Assembly (NCBI GenBank): GCA_032622095.1
Contig: CP136064.1
Coordinates: 127,647,605-127,711,604 of the forward strand
Reading direction: 5' to 3'
Source: Siphonodentalium dalli
Lineage: Eukaryota > Mollusca > Scaphopoda > Gadilida > Siphonodentaliidae
Length of the DNA stretch: 64,000 nt
Position 1 is the stretch's first letter, and each line of letters starts with the position of its first letter. Shown here piece by piece: positions 9,976 to 21,894 of the stretch. The position numbers and the translations under genes were made by a program. The notes below the pieces were generated by a model that worked only from the letters and a program-made list of their open reading frames with translations, searched no databases and was not told where the DNA came from.

Positions 9976-10742
9976 AGTCTCTTTGAAAAGCCGACGAAAA
10001 TCCTATTGGATATACAGTAATGCTCTAAGTAATCGACCTCTTAACCAAAGCAGAATTATGGGTAACTTTTCAGGATTTAGTCGGAAATATGGCTTGTTGC
10101 CATTCATCGGAAAGCTCTCGGGGAGAGCTTTCCGATGAATGGCAACAAGCCATATTTCCGACTAAATCCTGAAAAGTTACCCATAATTCTGCTTTGGTTA
10201 GAGGTCGATTACTTAGGGCATTACTGTACGTCTCTAGATTTGTGGATTATATTTCATTTCTATGATGATGCGGCATTCCCAACATGATGTAATAAACTGT
10301 TTCCAAATATGGAGTGCATTCCTGGTGCAGCAAATTTTAGTGAGAACCGTAGTATTTAGAAATAGTTATAAATACAACAAGATGCGAAAGAATAATCAAT
10401 CAAGATGCGAAATAATAATCAGTCATGAATATTGTTGACTGATAAAAACTCGAATCTCCTACATTGAGATGAGTATAATGAATTATGAATAAGTCGCCTG
10501 TATTCAGTTTGACAATATTAATTGATTTGACAATGCATGAGAAAATTGTCAACATGTCATTGACCTCTGATCTGCGAAGTGATCTGTTTATACATCATTA
10601 ACCAATGGAATCACACATACTCTGCGCCACTCTCCAATGAAATGGAATGAATCCCATCAAAACAGAAACTAATTTTAATCCACAAATCTAGAGCTATATC
10701 TGATAGGATTTTTGTGGCCCGGTTTTTCAAAGAGACTGTACA
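9976..10742. repeat. Foldback element W hosting family F copy 2
   Basis: The left arm (about 9976-10014 plus 10229-10250) contains AGTCTCTTTGAAAA, AAAATCCTAT and TCTAGATTTGTGGATTA. The right arm (about 10675-10738) holds the complement of the same series without interruption. The only large difference is the 212-bp family F palindrome inside the left arm. The middle (10255-10670) is unassigned and contains two near-identical short AAGATGCGAAA blocks. Confidence 0.75.
10015..10226 (+). mobile_element. Family F palindromic MITE, copy 2, flanked by TA
   Basis: A 212-bp near-perfect palindrome with CAGTAATGC ends and TA on both sides (10013-10014, 10227-10228). The uninterrupted right arm of host foldback W reads GATATAGCTCTAG at the equivalent position, so the element entered a TA dinucleotide and duplicated it. 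This is the hallmark of Tc1/mariner-type transposition. Confidence 0.88.
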
Positions 10743-10847
10743 CACACACACGTGTTATTCAGTGTGTTTCTAATATCTCTGTCTGCATCGAGTGTAATGG
10801 AATGAAAATATCTCCATATTATAAGCGAAATGACTCGGAAAGACTTC

Positions 10848-11208
10848 TTAAAAGTGATGTGGAACACTCCAATGGGCTGTTTGAATGGCAATAGAGAATA
10901 AGATAGTTATTACCATAAATGTTATATCCAAATTGGCAGCCTGCAATGACATTCATACATATAAATTATATAGAATGACTCAAATCATTTCCTTTTGTTT
11001 ACCGACAAAATTTGTCCCAAATTAAGAAGTAAATATTTACAATTCTGCTTGGTTTCTACATTTTGTTTTCTCAAATGGTACGTTCGGAGTAGCTGGAATT
11101 TTCAGTAATATTAGTTGAATGCTGCAGTGTTTCCATATGCAAAGGGCCGGGGTACTCACTTGTCAGTTTTATTCACTGAAATAAGTAGGCTACATAATAT
11201 GTCTTTAA
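10848..11208 (-). mobile_element. Family L repeat, copy 2
   Basis: Inverted copy: starts TTAAAAGTGATGTGGAACAC, contains AGAAGTAAATATTTACAATT, and ends CATAATATGTCTTTAA (TTAA 11205-11208). It is the most diverged of the four copies. The 65-codon ORF at 11115-11312 crosses its end and is not credible. Confidence 0.72.
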
Positions 11209-13084
11209 ATCATAGAAATTACCACTTTGGATACTGCATTGCAGCAAGGTTTTATGTTATTCAGACATTTGAACTGGGCTTATTAATAAACATGCAGCCG
11301 TGTCTCATTTGAACCTCTAAGTTAGTACGAATGCGTAAATTGGGAGGAGGGATATATTAAAACATTAACACAGAACACTTCTGACTGAACTCGTTGATAT
11401 CGTACTGAAAAAAACAATGCACTTTTTTCTTATAATTTGCCATGTTATCTTCATTCAAAAATGACTGCATAAAATTGTCTGCAAAGAAGTAATTATCATG
11501 ACTTTAATATGTAAAGTCTTTCGGAGTCACATAAATTCCCTTTAAAAATATTTCTCATATTTATGACACTAGGGATTTTATTTGAGACCACAGAAAGTGA
11601 TTTGTACAGGAGTAACTTCTGCTAAAGAGAAATGTGAACCAGAGAAATACGAACCAAGGAGAAAACTCTAGAAATTTGGAAAACTTCTCGAACAAATGAA
11701 GACTCCTGGAACATCAGAACAATTCTGAAACAAGCCTCTTAAACTCTTGAGTTGAAAATGAAAATAGATAGCAGACGAAATATAGAGAAAAACATAACTT
11801 TCGTGAAGTTCAAGAACCTATATAAAGCTTCCTTCATCCTAAATTACAATCCAACATTAAAAGGTGTTAAATTATTAATCGCATCTAATTCCTTGTAGAC
11901 ACAATTGAGTTCATAAGCAGTTCACTGCATGTTCCCTGCAGGGCTCCGTAGCATACTTGCATTCAAATGTAAATTGTGTCTAAAATTTATTCAGTTTGGT
12001 GCAGACTAAGGTAACATCACAGTTTTAATATGAACTTTTAATATACATACTAACTGATATTCAATGCGTGGTGCATGCATGGTCTCTCGCAAATATATGC
12101 AAAATGATGAGTAACATCCGGAATGAAAAAGTACGAATCAGTACCCATATAAAAAAAATGTAAATTGAAAAATTGAAAAATAACGGAACATATCAAATAC
12201 ATAATCCATCCATTTTTATAACAGTGAAATATTTCCTCATCAAAGAATGCACAGTTGACGGAATTCCAGAACTATTATTTATAAGAAGAATATTACAAAT
12301 TTTCCATGATATATCCTTCTTTGTGATGTTACCCAGATGGTTCAAATCTATTGACAGTTCGCCTGACGTTTGTTTGACAAGACAACCTGTATGAGGTAGT
12401 CACACATCCGTGAACATATTGCTCATAATAAATGATGATATGGTGTCAACCCAACCATAAACTCATAATATAATAACCATGCATTGCCTTCGACAGTGTA
12501 TAGAAGAAAACTACCCAGGATAGGTAGCTAAAAAGAAGCATTGTTCCAAATCGACAAACTGAAAAATCATTTCAGCTCTGAACTTTGATGACACTGATAA
12601 GGGGTAGATGATGTTTTTGCATTAAAGCCATCAAATTTATCAGCTGACATTATATGATTGCATGATTTGTTAGTACAAGACGTTGATTTTTCACAATTGT
12701 GAGCCATTTCGATCTGAGACGGTGGTTTTGAACAGAGGAGACACCCACAAGGCGATTCCGTTGTGAGATATTATCACATAGAAGGATCATTAATTCCATT
12801 AATTTTTTACTGCCCTCCTTTTGATATTTTTCATTCACTCTTTGATATGAATGAACCATATAACCTCTGTTTAGTTGTACTCCAAATTAAAGTGACATAA
12901 GAAGTTTCTCTAGATTTGTTTTCTAATTATAAGTATGATGTTTGTTAGTATTTACATTGCAGTAATATTTATAAACTATTCTCCTGATAACTAATTAGCT
13001 CTGGATAAGGATATTAATAAAGTTATTGTAAAATAACAACTTGTCTGAACCTGCTTTGTAAGGCTTGTTGTGATTGGTTAGTAG
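11209..13084. other. Long unassigned stretch
   Basis: About 1.9 kb of AT-rich sequence without repeat ends, RNA genes or convincing ORFs. ORFs at 12173-12394 (+) and 12650-12859 (-) are short and motif-free. Confidence 0.4.
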
Positions 13085-13435
13085 CCTGTGTTTCCGTGAA
13101 TAGAAGATCATGCCATGAATCTATATTCTGGCTATAAGCCCATAGAGATCATATTCCACCGGTAAAAAACCTTGGAACTTTTTGAAGTTGTGACAGGGAA
13201 CCTTATAAAGTCGAAAAAAATAATACTGGGAATATATTATATTGGTATCAGTTTCTTAATAATGTACTTCGCTGTAGGTTAAGGTCCCAATTCGAAATTG
13301 GAAAAATCGGTGACTTTTGTGAGCAGATATCGCAAAAAAACATTTTATTATTACCCAGGGAAAATTCCATAATTGTACGCGACGCGTCAGCCAGAGTATA
13401 GATTCATGGAATTATCTCCGTGGATAGTAACTTGA
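13085..13435. repeat. Repeat family P with inverted ends
   Basis: The left end contains CATGAATCTATATTCTGGC (about 13112). The complement of the right end (about 13390-13430) has CATGAATCTATACTCTGGC, giving roughly 50-bp imperfect inverted ends. A related left half occurs at 40160-40280, sharing GGAACTTTTTGA and a CATAGAGATC block, and a short hairpin of the same theme at 54080-54145. Confidence 0.6.
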
Positions 13436-15318
13436 CATCAGTTTGTGGTACAATTTAGTCAGTCGTCCAGATGTAGCTCTCATAAAATCAAATGAATTTA
13501 CGTAGCTTGACACACAGTACAAGCCAGAGGTTATTTGCTGATAAAAATAAAATTTTGAATTGTTACGTGGGTCCCCTGGAAGTATCTTAATTCCACGGGA
13601 CAACAATGTAAACAGCATGAAATTTGAAGTATGGTTGAATCACACATCGGCTTAATTCAATGTCTGCAAAATTGTTCAGGCAATTCGTTTTAATTGAAAC
13701 AGGTCTTTCAAAATGAATCGAAGGACATCTGAATGATGACATAATTGACACAGACATGACATTGCAAAAAGCGTACCATTGCTCACTATGCTATTAAGTT
13801 CTATTGCTCCCTTGACCACTGATGCAATCCAATATCAATAGCAGGCCACTTGTGGAATGATATGGAATTTTGAGTCAATGAATTTCGCCTATTATTTGGA
13901 TGACTCGGTATCTTTCTATTCAAAATATAGAACTAAATTTTCAGGAGCACCATGCATTTCTAGGAAGATTGACATGGATTGTTTGTAAACTGTCAACAAT
14001 GACCAGTTCAGCAACTATGTCCAGTTCAGTAACTATTTGGCAGATTTTCATGGCTACATTATGATTTGTTGGTCCATGTTAATTAGAATGTGGATAAACA
14101 TGCTATCTGGTGTGATTTTGGGATGATTATCAGTGATTTCCAATGAAAAATATCCCTTTATATACCGACCCCTAGCATCGCTGGTAACACTACATGTATT
14201 TTCAATCGTAAAACGTAAACAAAATCACATCAGACAGCCTGTTTATCCCCTAAATTACTATAAACTACTTAAAAAGTATAGTATGTAAAAGACCATATAT
14301 CTACACATAATTAGATGGCAGATACAGACAATACCAAAAGATCCCATATCAATATTCAAGCCTACATCACCTTGATCTTGATATTGTTTTACTTTGTGTG
14401 ACCTGCCTTCAATTTCTCATATAAAACTGAGTCATGTCATTTGAAATGTAGAGCAGTTTTCAGTTCAATCATTTGGGTCATTGACTTAATACAGAAAATT
14501 ATGCAAATAAATCAACTGATGTCAAAACAAAGATGCATAATGATTGATATAAACCTGCACTGCAACATTTTGTAATATACTGTATCATATAGAATGACTC
14601 CAGTTGCATAAGACCTGTTTAACTATTAAATGATCATTCCCAAAGGTCATTAACATATTTTGGTTTATATTGAAGACGCAATACCCAGATGAGACTTGTG
14701 CAGACGCTAGTTCAATAATTAATCTCATATCGATTAAAGGAGTTATGTAACTAAATTTAACAGACAGAGTTCTTTATTGTTACATTATAAGCTGATATAT
14801 ACAGAATGAAATAATACCGTTATATGTCCAATACCTGTCGGAGTTTGTCTATGGCAAACTGAGATTTTCTCACAATAACTTTATTGGTTTCTAGTAAATG
14901 TGAACTATCGAGGTAATAAATTTCTAACATTTCGACCAAACACTTTCTTAGCCAAAGCTCCAGTCATGGAAGGGTTAAAACTGCTTCAAACTTTTAAAAC
15001 ATCTTTCAAGAAGATGCATGTTACACGGTTGTTTTTCTTACTGTTTTCAAACATGCTGCAGAAAAAACCAGTAGAATCGAGGTGTGACAGTACGCCTAGC
15101 TGTTGCTGTTTCATCCAGAAACGAAAAGTGAACAGACGGGCGGATGAATGGATGGATGGAATGATAGATGGACAGACCAATATTACCATACATCTGTACT
15201 TAAAAGGGGCGTATAAATCTGGTTTACGGTCAGGCTATGCATGACTGTATGGTGTTGATCTTCTGGTGTACATGTACATAAACATAGGATGAGGTTTACC
15301 ACAAAACAATAAAATAAA
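13436..15318. other. Unassigned sequence with a dispersed motif near 15.15 kb
   Basis: Mostly unique. The segment 15137-15215 (GATGGACAGACCAAT and a following GGGCGTATAAA) resembles 32045-32105, just before the second satellite-bearing element, so it is a dispersed repeat fragment. The 114-codon ORF at 14900-15244 runs through this fragment and is not supported. Confidence 0.4.
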
Positions 15319-15624
15319 ATGAAGGTCACCTTTAATACTTGTTATGCCAACACCTGCTACATGATGCATGCACTAAATAAATTTGTAACTGTGCCACACA
15401 AAACTTGTTTACGGTTAAAAACTACCAAATCAAACCACAAACAAGACTATCAACTGAGAGACCAATTAACAACCTTTTGTGAGCAGGAATTGATGTTCAG
15501 TTTGTTGTACAATGTGAAAGATATTATCAGGAAATTAGCGGAAGTCACGGGTTATGCCTCAGTTGAGTTTAACCAGAAGTATAGTGTGAGTCAACTACAA
15601 GTACTATTACAAAATTTGTGCTAA
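15319..15624 (+). CDS. Weak candidate ORF (101 codons), unknown
   Basis: ATG to stop, 101 codons. The C-terminal half has an amphipathic, helix-like composition (the stretch after RDQLTTFCEQEL). No family motif was recognised and there is no matching neighbour. It is outside the repeats I could define, which is why it is listed, but chance is the simplest explanation. Confidence 0.12.
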   Translation: MKVTFNTCYANTCYMMHALNKFVTVPHKTCLRLKTTKSNHKQDYQLRDQLTTFCEQELMFSLLYNVKDIIRKLAEVTGYASVEFNQKYSVSQLQVLLQNLC

Positions 15625-15709
15625 ACTAGAGAGGTTCAGCCACACATGTGTGTAACATGTGTTACTGTGATATTGCTATAGAAATGCATATGGCTAGATA
15701 TAAAGTGTG

Positions 15710-16035
15710 TATAGCCGAGCTAATCTATTATATATTTTGGAACTTCTGTCTATGTGTGTATGAATGTGTTATATAGACTCGAAAACTGCTCGACCGATCT
15801 GACTCAAATTTGGTATTTAGGCCTACTTTGATTCCGGGAACAGTATGGGCGGTTCCAATTTCACATGCAATCGTGTCCTTGACCTTGCCTCACTCATGTT
15901 TCTGGACCGATCGAACAATAGTTTTTTTCTTTCTTCTAATACTTTTCAGCGATCACAAAGAAATCCCTAAGTAGCCCGGATGAAGTCAGGCACATCAGCC
16001 AGTATCTTATATAAATTTGCAAATATCTCTGTCTG
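15710..16035 (-). repeat. Isolated inverted copy of repeat family X
   Basis: TATATATTTTGGAACTTCTG followed by TAGACTCGAAAACTGCTCG matches the complement of the family X junction sequences at 58.7 and 59.5 kb. It lacks the ACAG microsatellite end. Confidence 0.55.
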
Positions 16036-17041
16036 CCACTAAATTAAAGGGGAACCATCTATAGGGCTCCAAAAAGGTCTAAACAGAGGTAACTTTTTAT
16101 GAGGAGGATAATGGTGCATGTGAACAATTTCTAAAGTGATGCTGTCAGGGCCAGAGATGGAAAAGGGGATGTGCACCAAATTTGATGAAAACTTTTTTGC
16201 TGCCAATTTCCACTTATATTTAGTCATCTCTAATTGTAAGGGAAACCTTATGGTGTCATTTAAATGATAAAGTGGCATCGTAACATGTTACAATGGTACT
16301 GCTATAGAGATGTATTTGGCAGGGAAATTGACAATTATTTTCATGGTAAACCTACATGTTTATACCTGTCAAACCAGAGTATAGCCAAATGTATTATTGC
16401 AATGATATTCAGTTGTATAGTTCCCCAAGCTTGGATATATATGGATACTACAGTGCAATTATTGAAATGGCTAGTTGGCTTCAGTTAACATAAAACGTTT
16501 CTGTGCAGGTAAATATCATTCTCGATTTGCCGCATAGCATTCCCCAATCTCTTGGTAAACTAAAAAGATGGATTGAAAGTCAGATCAATAGAAACCGAAA
16601 ATATAACTCTAATTTCTGTCAACATATGCATCCTCTGTATAATAAATGAGATTGCTAGGTTAACAAATCAATCATCAGATTATATATTGGCAATATTTTA
16701 TACTGTGTAACAGGTTGCTACATCAATTTCATACCAGAAATTAACGCTTTCAGATAAGCAAGATGACACACTCATTTGCCAAATATCAACAGTAAACATA
16801 AATTATAGAAGCTCAGATATTGGTTAAAAGTATATATGTCATCAGGTTTTCCAAAAGTTTAATGTCTAGTTGCTAATTACTAAAATTATTCTGAAATATG
16901 TTCTAAAAATACCAAAAAATTGTTAAAGGAATAAAATAGAAAAATTTATCAGCCCCATAGTGCAATTGTATTTTGAGCAACTGAATCACTATAGTTACAT
17001 TATTGGGGAGTGGTCAGGCAATCATAACGGGAGATCTCACC
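16036..17041. other. Unassigned sequence
   Basis: A short, loosely repeated block (CTATAGARATG near 15.68 kb and 16.30 kb, followed by GTATAGCC) hints at a degraded repeat. No gene is supported. Confidence 0.35.
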
Positions 17042-18195
17042 TTAACCCTTTGAACCCCAGCGGCCGGAAAACCGGCCGCTGCGTGAACCTCCAAATACCC
17101 TAGCGGCCGGTATACCGGCCGCTGAACCGGCCATTATAACGAGCGCCACGTGTTTATAGTTTATAGCTATGCGATTCAATAACAAATCGACGTCTAAACT
17201 CTAGTTATATATATCAAATATAAAAAGCCTGTTCAAATTATATTTATATGGTGAAGGGCCTCGATCGCATACCAAGTTGATTTCTTCGCGCATGCGCAGA
17301 GCAGCGAAATGCAAAATAAATGGTTTATAGCGTACTTATGCACGACATACCCACTAATATATGTTTAAATGGCCACATAGACATCGGCGGTGGTCAGGGT
17401 GTGTATATGGAATGTCTACCCGCTATAGTATCGGGTAGGAATATATGCGCATGCGCAGAACATAGGTTGTAAATGAAAAAAACATGCGTTTTAAGCGAAA
17501 TATGGTGTTTTATATAGGACATATAGCTGCATCATAATTGCAGTTTCTTGCTGATGCCGGGTAGTTGTCTGGTAACCGTTACTAAGAGAGATTGGTGGCA
17601 AAGTGTCCTTATATTTTAATGATCATAGAATGGTCCATGCATAACATACATATGTACATGTATGCACAGTTTCAAACAGGTGCCCCCATTGAACATATAC
17701 AGCATTATGCGACTAGATATTGTATAAATTAAGGGAACACTACCACTTAATTGTTAGCGCAGTGGTGTCATCCGTTCATTTGTGGTACTTGATTAGCAAC
17801 CGTTGCTACCTTAAATAATTAATTTCATTCGATCTCTCTTAAATTCTTGTCGGACATATCTCAAATTTCACATTAGGGTATTATCGTCATCAAAAACGCA
17901 ATCACTGACATTGAGTTATGACATACCATGCTATAATTGCCTTTTCCAGTCAATTCGGGGTAGTTGCCTAGCAACCGTTACCAAGACGCTGCCGCGTGTC
18001 AAAGTCTCCCGATTTTATAATGATCAGTGATCAATGGGGGGGGGGGGGGGGACCTGTAAAGTTTCATACCTGTGTCACAAATTAAACATAACCAACATCA
18101 TCCAACAAGACACTATAAAATTTAAAGGACAATCCCACGAGGAGCCCAGGGTCAGGGTGTCGGTCGTGGTAGGGCGTCAGGGTTCAAAGGGTTAA
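17042..18195. mobile_element. 1.15-kb TTAA-bounded element, family C
   Basis: TTAACCCTTTGAACCC at 17042 and its complement ending at 18195 (TTAA 18192-18195) define an 1154-bp element, single copy here. Two GC-rich hairpins, with arms AGCGGCCGG and CCGGCCGCT, lie at 17059-17080 and 17102-17123. Three X-box-like sites occur inside: GTTGTCTGGTAAC 17564-17576, TAGCAACCGTTGCTA 17794-17808 and GTTGCCTAGCAAC 17963-17975. A run of 16 G is at 18036-18051. No transposase ORF is present. Confidence 0.82.
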
Positions 18196-18236
18196 TATCA
18201 AGAACATTTTTTAATTTGAAAGAGACTATAATATGA

Positions 18237-18410
18237 GATTATTAAATGTTTTACTGGTTTGCACCGGTGAGTATTTTTGGACGAGACTGCAGAAAGTACA
18301 AAGTCAATATCGGACTGAGTCAAATACGAGGTCCGATATTGACTTTGTACATTGTGCAGTTGAGTCCAAAAATATGCACTGGTACGGACCAACCAGTAAA
18401 ACGTTTAATG
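18237..18410. repeat. Long palindrome I (hairpin element)
   Basis: The outer arms share ATTAAATGTTTTACTGGT and its complement (with one mismatch), then a TATTTTTGGAC block. The inner arms share GTACAAAGTCAATATCGGAC and its complement around a short loop. ORFs on both strands here are reflections of the palindrome. Confidence 0.75.
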
Positions 18411-18700
18411 ACCTTACTATGACCTTACTATTACATAGCCAGATTAGTTGATGGTAGCTTCACAATTAAAAATTACCATTCGATCCTGAACCCATTGGGA
18501 ATTTCATGATATTAAGAAAATAAGAGCAGATGCAGTGAAATTAATAATGACAACAAGGCGAACACGGAAGGTGACGTAATTATCTCAATGTGGTTTTCCA
18601 TGACGTCACAACTGGTCTGTATCAAGTATTATCATGTCACCTGGTTGGATCGACCAATGAGGACGCTCCGTTGGTAGAAGCATACCAGGAGACATGGGGT

Positions 18701-18750
18701 CGTCATCGTTGTAGCCCGTCCCATATGGAATCCATATGGGACGGGCTAGG
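18701..18750. repeat. Short palindrome J
   Basis: TAGCCCGTCCCATATGGA is followed directly by its complement, with a further CCCATATGGG at about 18753. The wider region 18590-18880 has ORFs on both strands that only mirror this structure. Confidence 0.6.
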
Positions 18751-19150
18751 TTCCCATATGGGGTCGATGTCCGCCATTTGTTTTTCATGGAACTCTGCCG
18801 CCTCGGGTAAATTTTCGGTGTATTTTGGCACAAAGAAAAGGGATATCTGTCGGAAATCAAGTTCTGTTAATTTAAAGACATAGTACCATATACCAAAAGC
18901 TGCATGTGATATATTTTAGAAATTCTAAACACTCATAAATTAACTATCAAACTCAAGTTTGTTGTCCTGCTTCTGGTGATTAGCCATTGATTCAATGCGT
19001 TGACGTTCAACGCCCATGTCGCGTCACTGTGACGTTACACAAGTTACTAGCCATAGACAAAAAACTTACTTACTGGCAGGTAATCAACTTCGTATAAGTA
19101 ATTCAAATTCTCACACGGAAAACATGATATGTGGGTGACATGATAAAATC

Positions 19151-19290
19151 GTTACAGGGCTCGTTGTTGCCGGTTACGGTGACATATGAGGCTCAGCGAG
19201 ATTAATATCGGGCTCGGCTAGCGCCTCGCCCGATATTAATCTCACTTCGCCTCATATGACACCGTATCCGGCAACAACTCGCCCTGTAAC
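19151..19290. repeat. Palindrome K
   Basis: A 140-bp imperfect palindrome with ends GTTACAGGGC and GCCCTGTAAC. The arms continue through GTTGCCGG, GACATATGAGG and GAGATTAATATCGGGC to a GC-rich tip. It has the form of a MITE but no second copy was seen. Confidence 0.7.
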
Positions 19291-19313
19291 TTATAATATC
19301 AGACCAGTTTAAT

Positions 19314-19445
19314 AGTCAGCCCGGCAGTATTTCATAGTCAGCCCGCCAGTATTTCATAGTCAGCCCGGCAGTATTTCATAGTCAGCCCGCCAGTATTTCA
19401 TAGTCAGCCCGCCAGTATTTCATAGTCAGCCCGCCAGTATTTCAT
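19314..19445 (+). repeat. 22-bp tandem array, six units
   Basis: Six contiguous units of AGTCAGCCCGSCAGTATTTC plus AT. The only clear variation is GGC versus GCC in the middle of the unit. It lies 24 bp after palindrome K. Confidence 0.92.
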
Positions 19446-19519
19446 TTTCAGTGACAAATAAGTGGATAAGTGGTTTGTGTTGTATTTTTCACCAGACCTA
19501 TAATCCACATGCTGCTACA

Positions 19520-19901
19520 TTAAAGTGATGTGAAACACTCCGTTAGTGTGATCAAATACCAATGGAGAATAATCTTGCTGAAAGTAGTTATTTGTCACAA
19601 ATATTGTATCCAAATGTCAACAGACACCGTCATTCTTATATATTAATTAAATGCAGTGACTCTCGATGGCGAAATCGTTTTTGTTAGTTTATCGCCGATA
19701 GTTGCGTCCCGAATACAGAAGTAAATATTTACAATTGAGCGTAGTTCAGACGAAGTTTTCTATGGGGTGGTACAGTAGATATGTTTGAGATATTCGGTGA
19801 TGTTTAATAGTAGAATGGTACATTCCTCCAATTGGCACAGCGCCTGAATAGTCTAACTTATCAGTTTCATGCACCCGAACAAGTCCATAATATGTCTTTA
19901 A
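19520..19901 (-). mobile_element. Family L repeat, copy 3
   Basis: Starts TTAAAGTGATGTGAAACACT (TTAA 19520-19523) and ends AATATGTCTTTAA (TTAA 19898-19901), 382 bp. With copy 4 it is well preserved; they share the GATAAACTAACAAAAACGAT block in opposite orientation. Confidence 0.85.
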
Positions 19902-20092
19902 GATTTATACAATTTATTGATATAATTTTGAGAGCTGGAACCTGAACAAACCTCAAATTTTATCTTTCTAGTAGATAATATATATATTTTTATGAATTCA
20001 ATCCTATTTAAGTACTTTATTCCAACAAATAAGGTTGACAGCATTACATATCTTAAGCAGGAAGTTTGCAGGGCAATCAACCATTTTGCAAG

Positions 20093-20364
20093 TTATAAAC
20101 AAGCCTTGAAACAGGGTGTCTGTCATTTGCAGAATGAGGTCCCCAGAGGGGGGAATTTAGTGATGCTACCCCGAAATAGCAGGCTAGCATCACCAAATTC
20201 ACCCTCTGGGGACCTCATTCTGCTTACACCTCAGCAGAATGAGGTTCCCAGAAGGTGAATTTGGTGATGCTAGCCCATTATGCGGGGTAGCATCACTAAA
20301 TTCACCCTCTGGGGACCTCATTCTGCAAATGACAGACACCCTATTTCAAGGCTTGGTTATAAAA
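20093..20364. mobile_element. Double-hairpin MITE, family M, copy 1
   Basis: The outer inverted repeat reads CAAGCCTTGAAACAGGGTG on the left, with its near complement on the right, continuing through TGTCATTTGCAGAATGAGG. Inside are two successive hairpins built on CAGAATGAGGTYCCCAGA and the complementary CTCTGGGGACCTCATTCTG, with the pair repeated. Related pieces lie at 21253-21330 and 21895-22042. Confidence 0.8.
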
Positions 20365-20693
20365 GCTGCCAAATTGCTATGTTATCCCATGTTATCAGCT
20401 AATTTATTAATATTAGCCCCATTGTATCAATGACAAGTCTGTTTGTCGAGGTTGGTGATATAGTTCCGTTTTTATTGACAATTTATCTGCTGTGTCAACA
20501 CAATGTGTTTAATATCCTGGCACACTGCGGCACACACCCATCAATAATTTGTACACCAGAGCTCTAAATCACACTGATGTTGTTATCCATCGTTTCAGGA
20601 ACGGTGTTTCCGTGATTTTAAGGCATGTAGCCTCAAATTATACCTTTCTCACTGGTTCTGAGAATCGGAGTACATTGATAAATATGCAAAACA

Positions 20694-20813
20694 TGTAATG
20701 CCCTAAATAATCGACTCCTTAAACACAGCAAAATTATGGGTAATTGTTTCAGGATTTAGTGGGAAATATGGCTTGTTGCCATTAATCGGAAAGCTCTCAG
20801 TGAATATTGAATA
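20694..20813 (+). mobile_element. Family F MITE, copy 3 (left half only)
   Basis: Starts GTAATGCCCTAAATAATCG and runs to the GGAAAGCTCTCAGTG hairpin tip, where the match stops. The right arm is lost. Confidence 0.75.
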
Positions 20814-21005
20814 TCGAAGACAAAACAAGTGGTCCATTTCTCTTATTAAAATCGTTATTTTGTATGAATATGGCATGTCATATTATAAGAAAGAAATCTC
20901 ATTTCTGATCACAAGATTAAACGAGTTTATTAGGAAATATGCCTTTTAGGTACATGTATGACTTGATGGTCATCCTCCTGAATTACAAATACATCATTTG
21001 AAAGT

Positions 21006-21247
21006 GTAACCCTTTTGTACTGAATGAATTCTCCCATCAGTAATAATAGTATACATTGGAATGGTATATAATTTGTCTGGAGGGATGTTCAGAAATTATA
21101 AGCAGATGGCAGACAGATGAACAGATAATACAAATGCATTGAGATTGCTATTCATTTGTAATGTTCAACAAACACCCTATTTGTTATCTTATTATAATGT
21201 TTTTCTAAGAGAACTACATGTACTCGTCATTGATAATTTTCATTCCT
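21006..21247 (+). mobile_element. Family H MITE, copy 7 (degenerate)
   Basis: Begins GTAACCCTTTTGTACTGAAT and contains ATACATTGGAATGGTATA, GGAGGGATGTTCAG and CAGATAATACAA blocks shared with other family H copies. The right end is eroded but retains ACTCGTCATTGATA. Confidence 0.65.
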
Positions 21248-21252
21248 CCAAA

Positions 21253-21330
21253 GTGTCAGTCATTTGCAGAATGAGGTGGCGGGTTAGCAAATTCACCCTC
21301 TGAGAACCTCATTCTGCTCAGGCCTCATCT
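21253..21330 (+). mobile_element. Family M fragment, copy 2
   Basis: GTCATTTGCAGAATGAGG and CCTCATTCTGCTCAGGCCTC match the family M arms; the interior is deleted. Confidence 0.65.
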
Positions 21331-21476
21331 GCTATGGGAGACCTAAGATTATATTGAAGTTCACCAGTTGAAGTTGGTGATGTTCACGCATCATCCACCC
21401 CGATTACGCATTTTATCTTCTACAAACTAGAGGATATAGAAACTTCCCAAAAGGGAAAAAGTAGCTAAAAAGAATG

Positions 21477-21869
21477 TTAAAGACATATTATGTACTTGTT
21501 CGGCTGCGTGAAACTGATAAGTTAGTATTCAGGCGCTATGACAAATGGAGGGATGTAAACAAATTAACATTCTACTATTAAACATCGCCAAAAGTTTTGA
21601 AGTAAATCGACCGTACCACTCCATAGAAAACATCGTCAGAACTACGCTCAATTGCAAATATTTACTACTCGATTCAGGACGCATCTATCGGCGATAAACT
21701 AACAAAAACGATTTCGCCATCGAGATCAAGTCACAGCATTTAATTCATATATAAGAATGACGGTGTGTGTTGTCAATTTGGATATACTATTTGTAAAATT
21801 ACTACTTTGAACAAGGTTATTCTCCATTTCTATTTGATCACCATATCGGAGTGTTTCACATCACTTTAA
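21477..21869 (+). mobile_element. Family L repeat, copy 4
   Basis: TTAAAGACATATTATGTAC at 21477 and TTTCACATCACTTTAA ending at 21869. At 393 bp it is the longest copy. The interior matches copy 3 in opposite orientation and copy 1 in the same orientation. Confidence 0.87.
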
Positions 21870-21894
21870 TTTGAGACTATAGATACTTCCCAGA

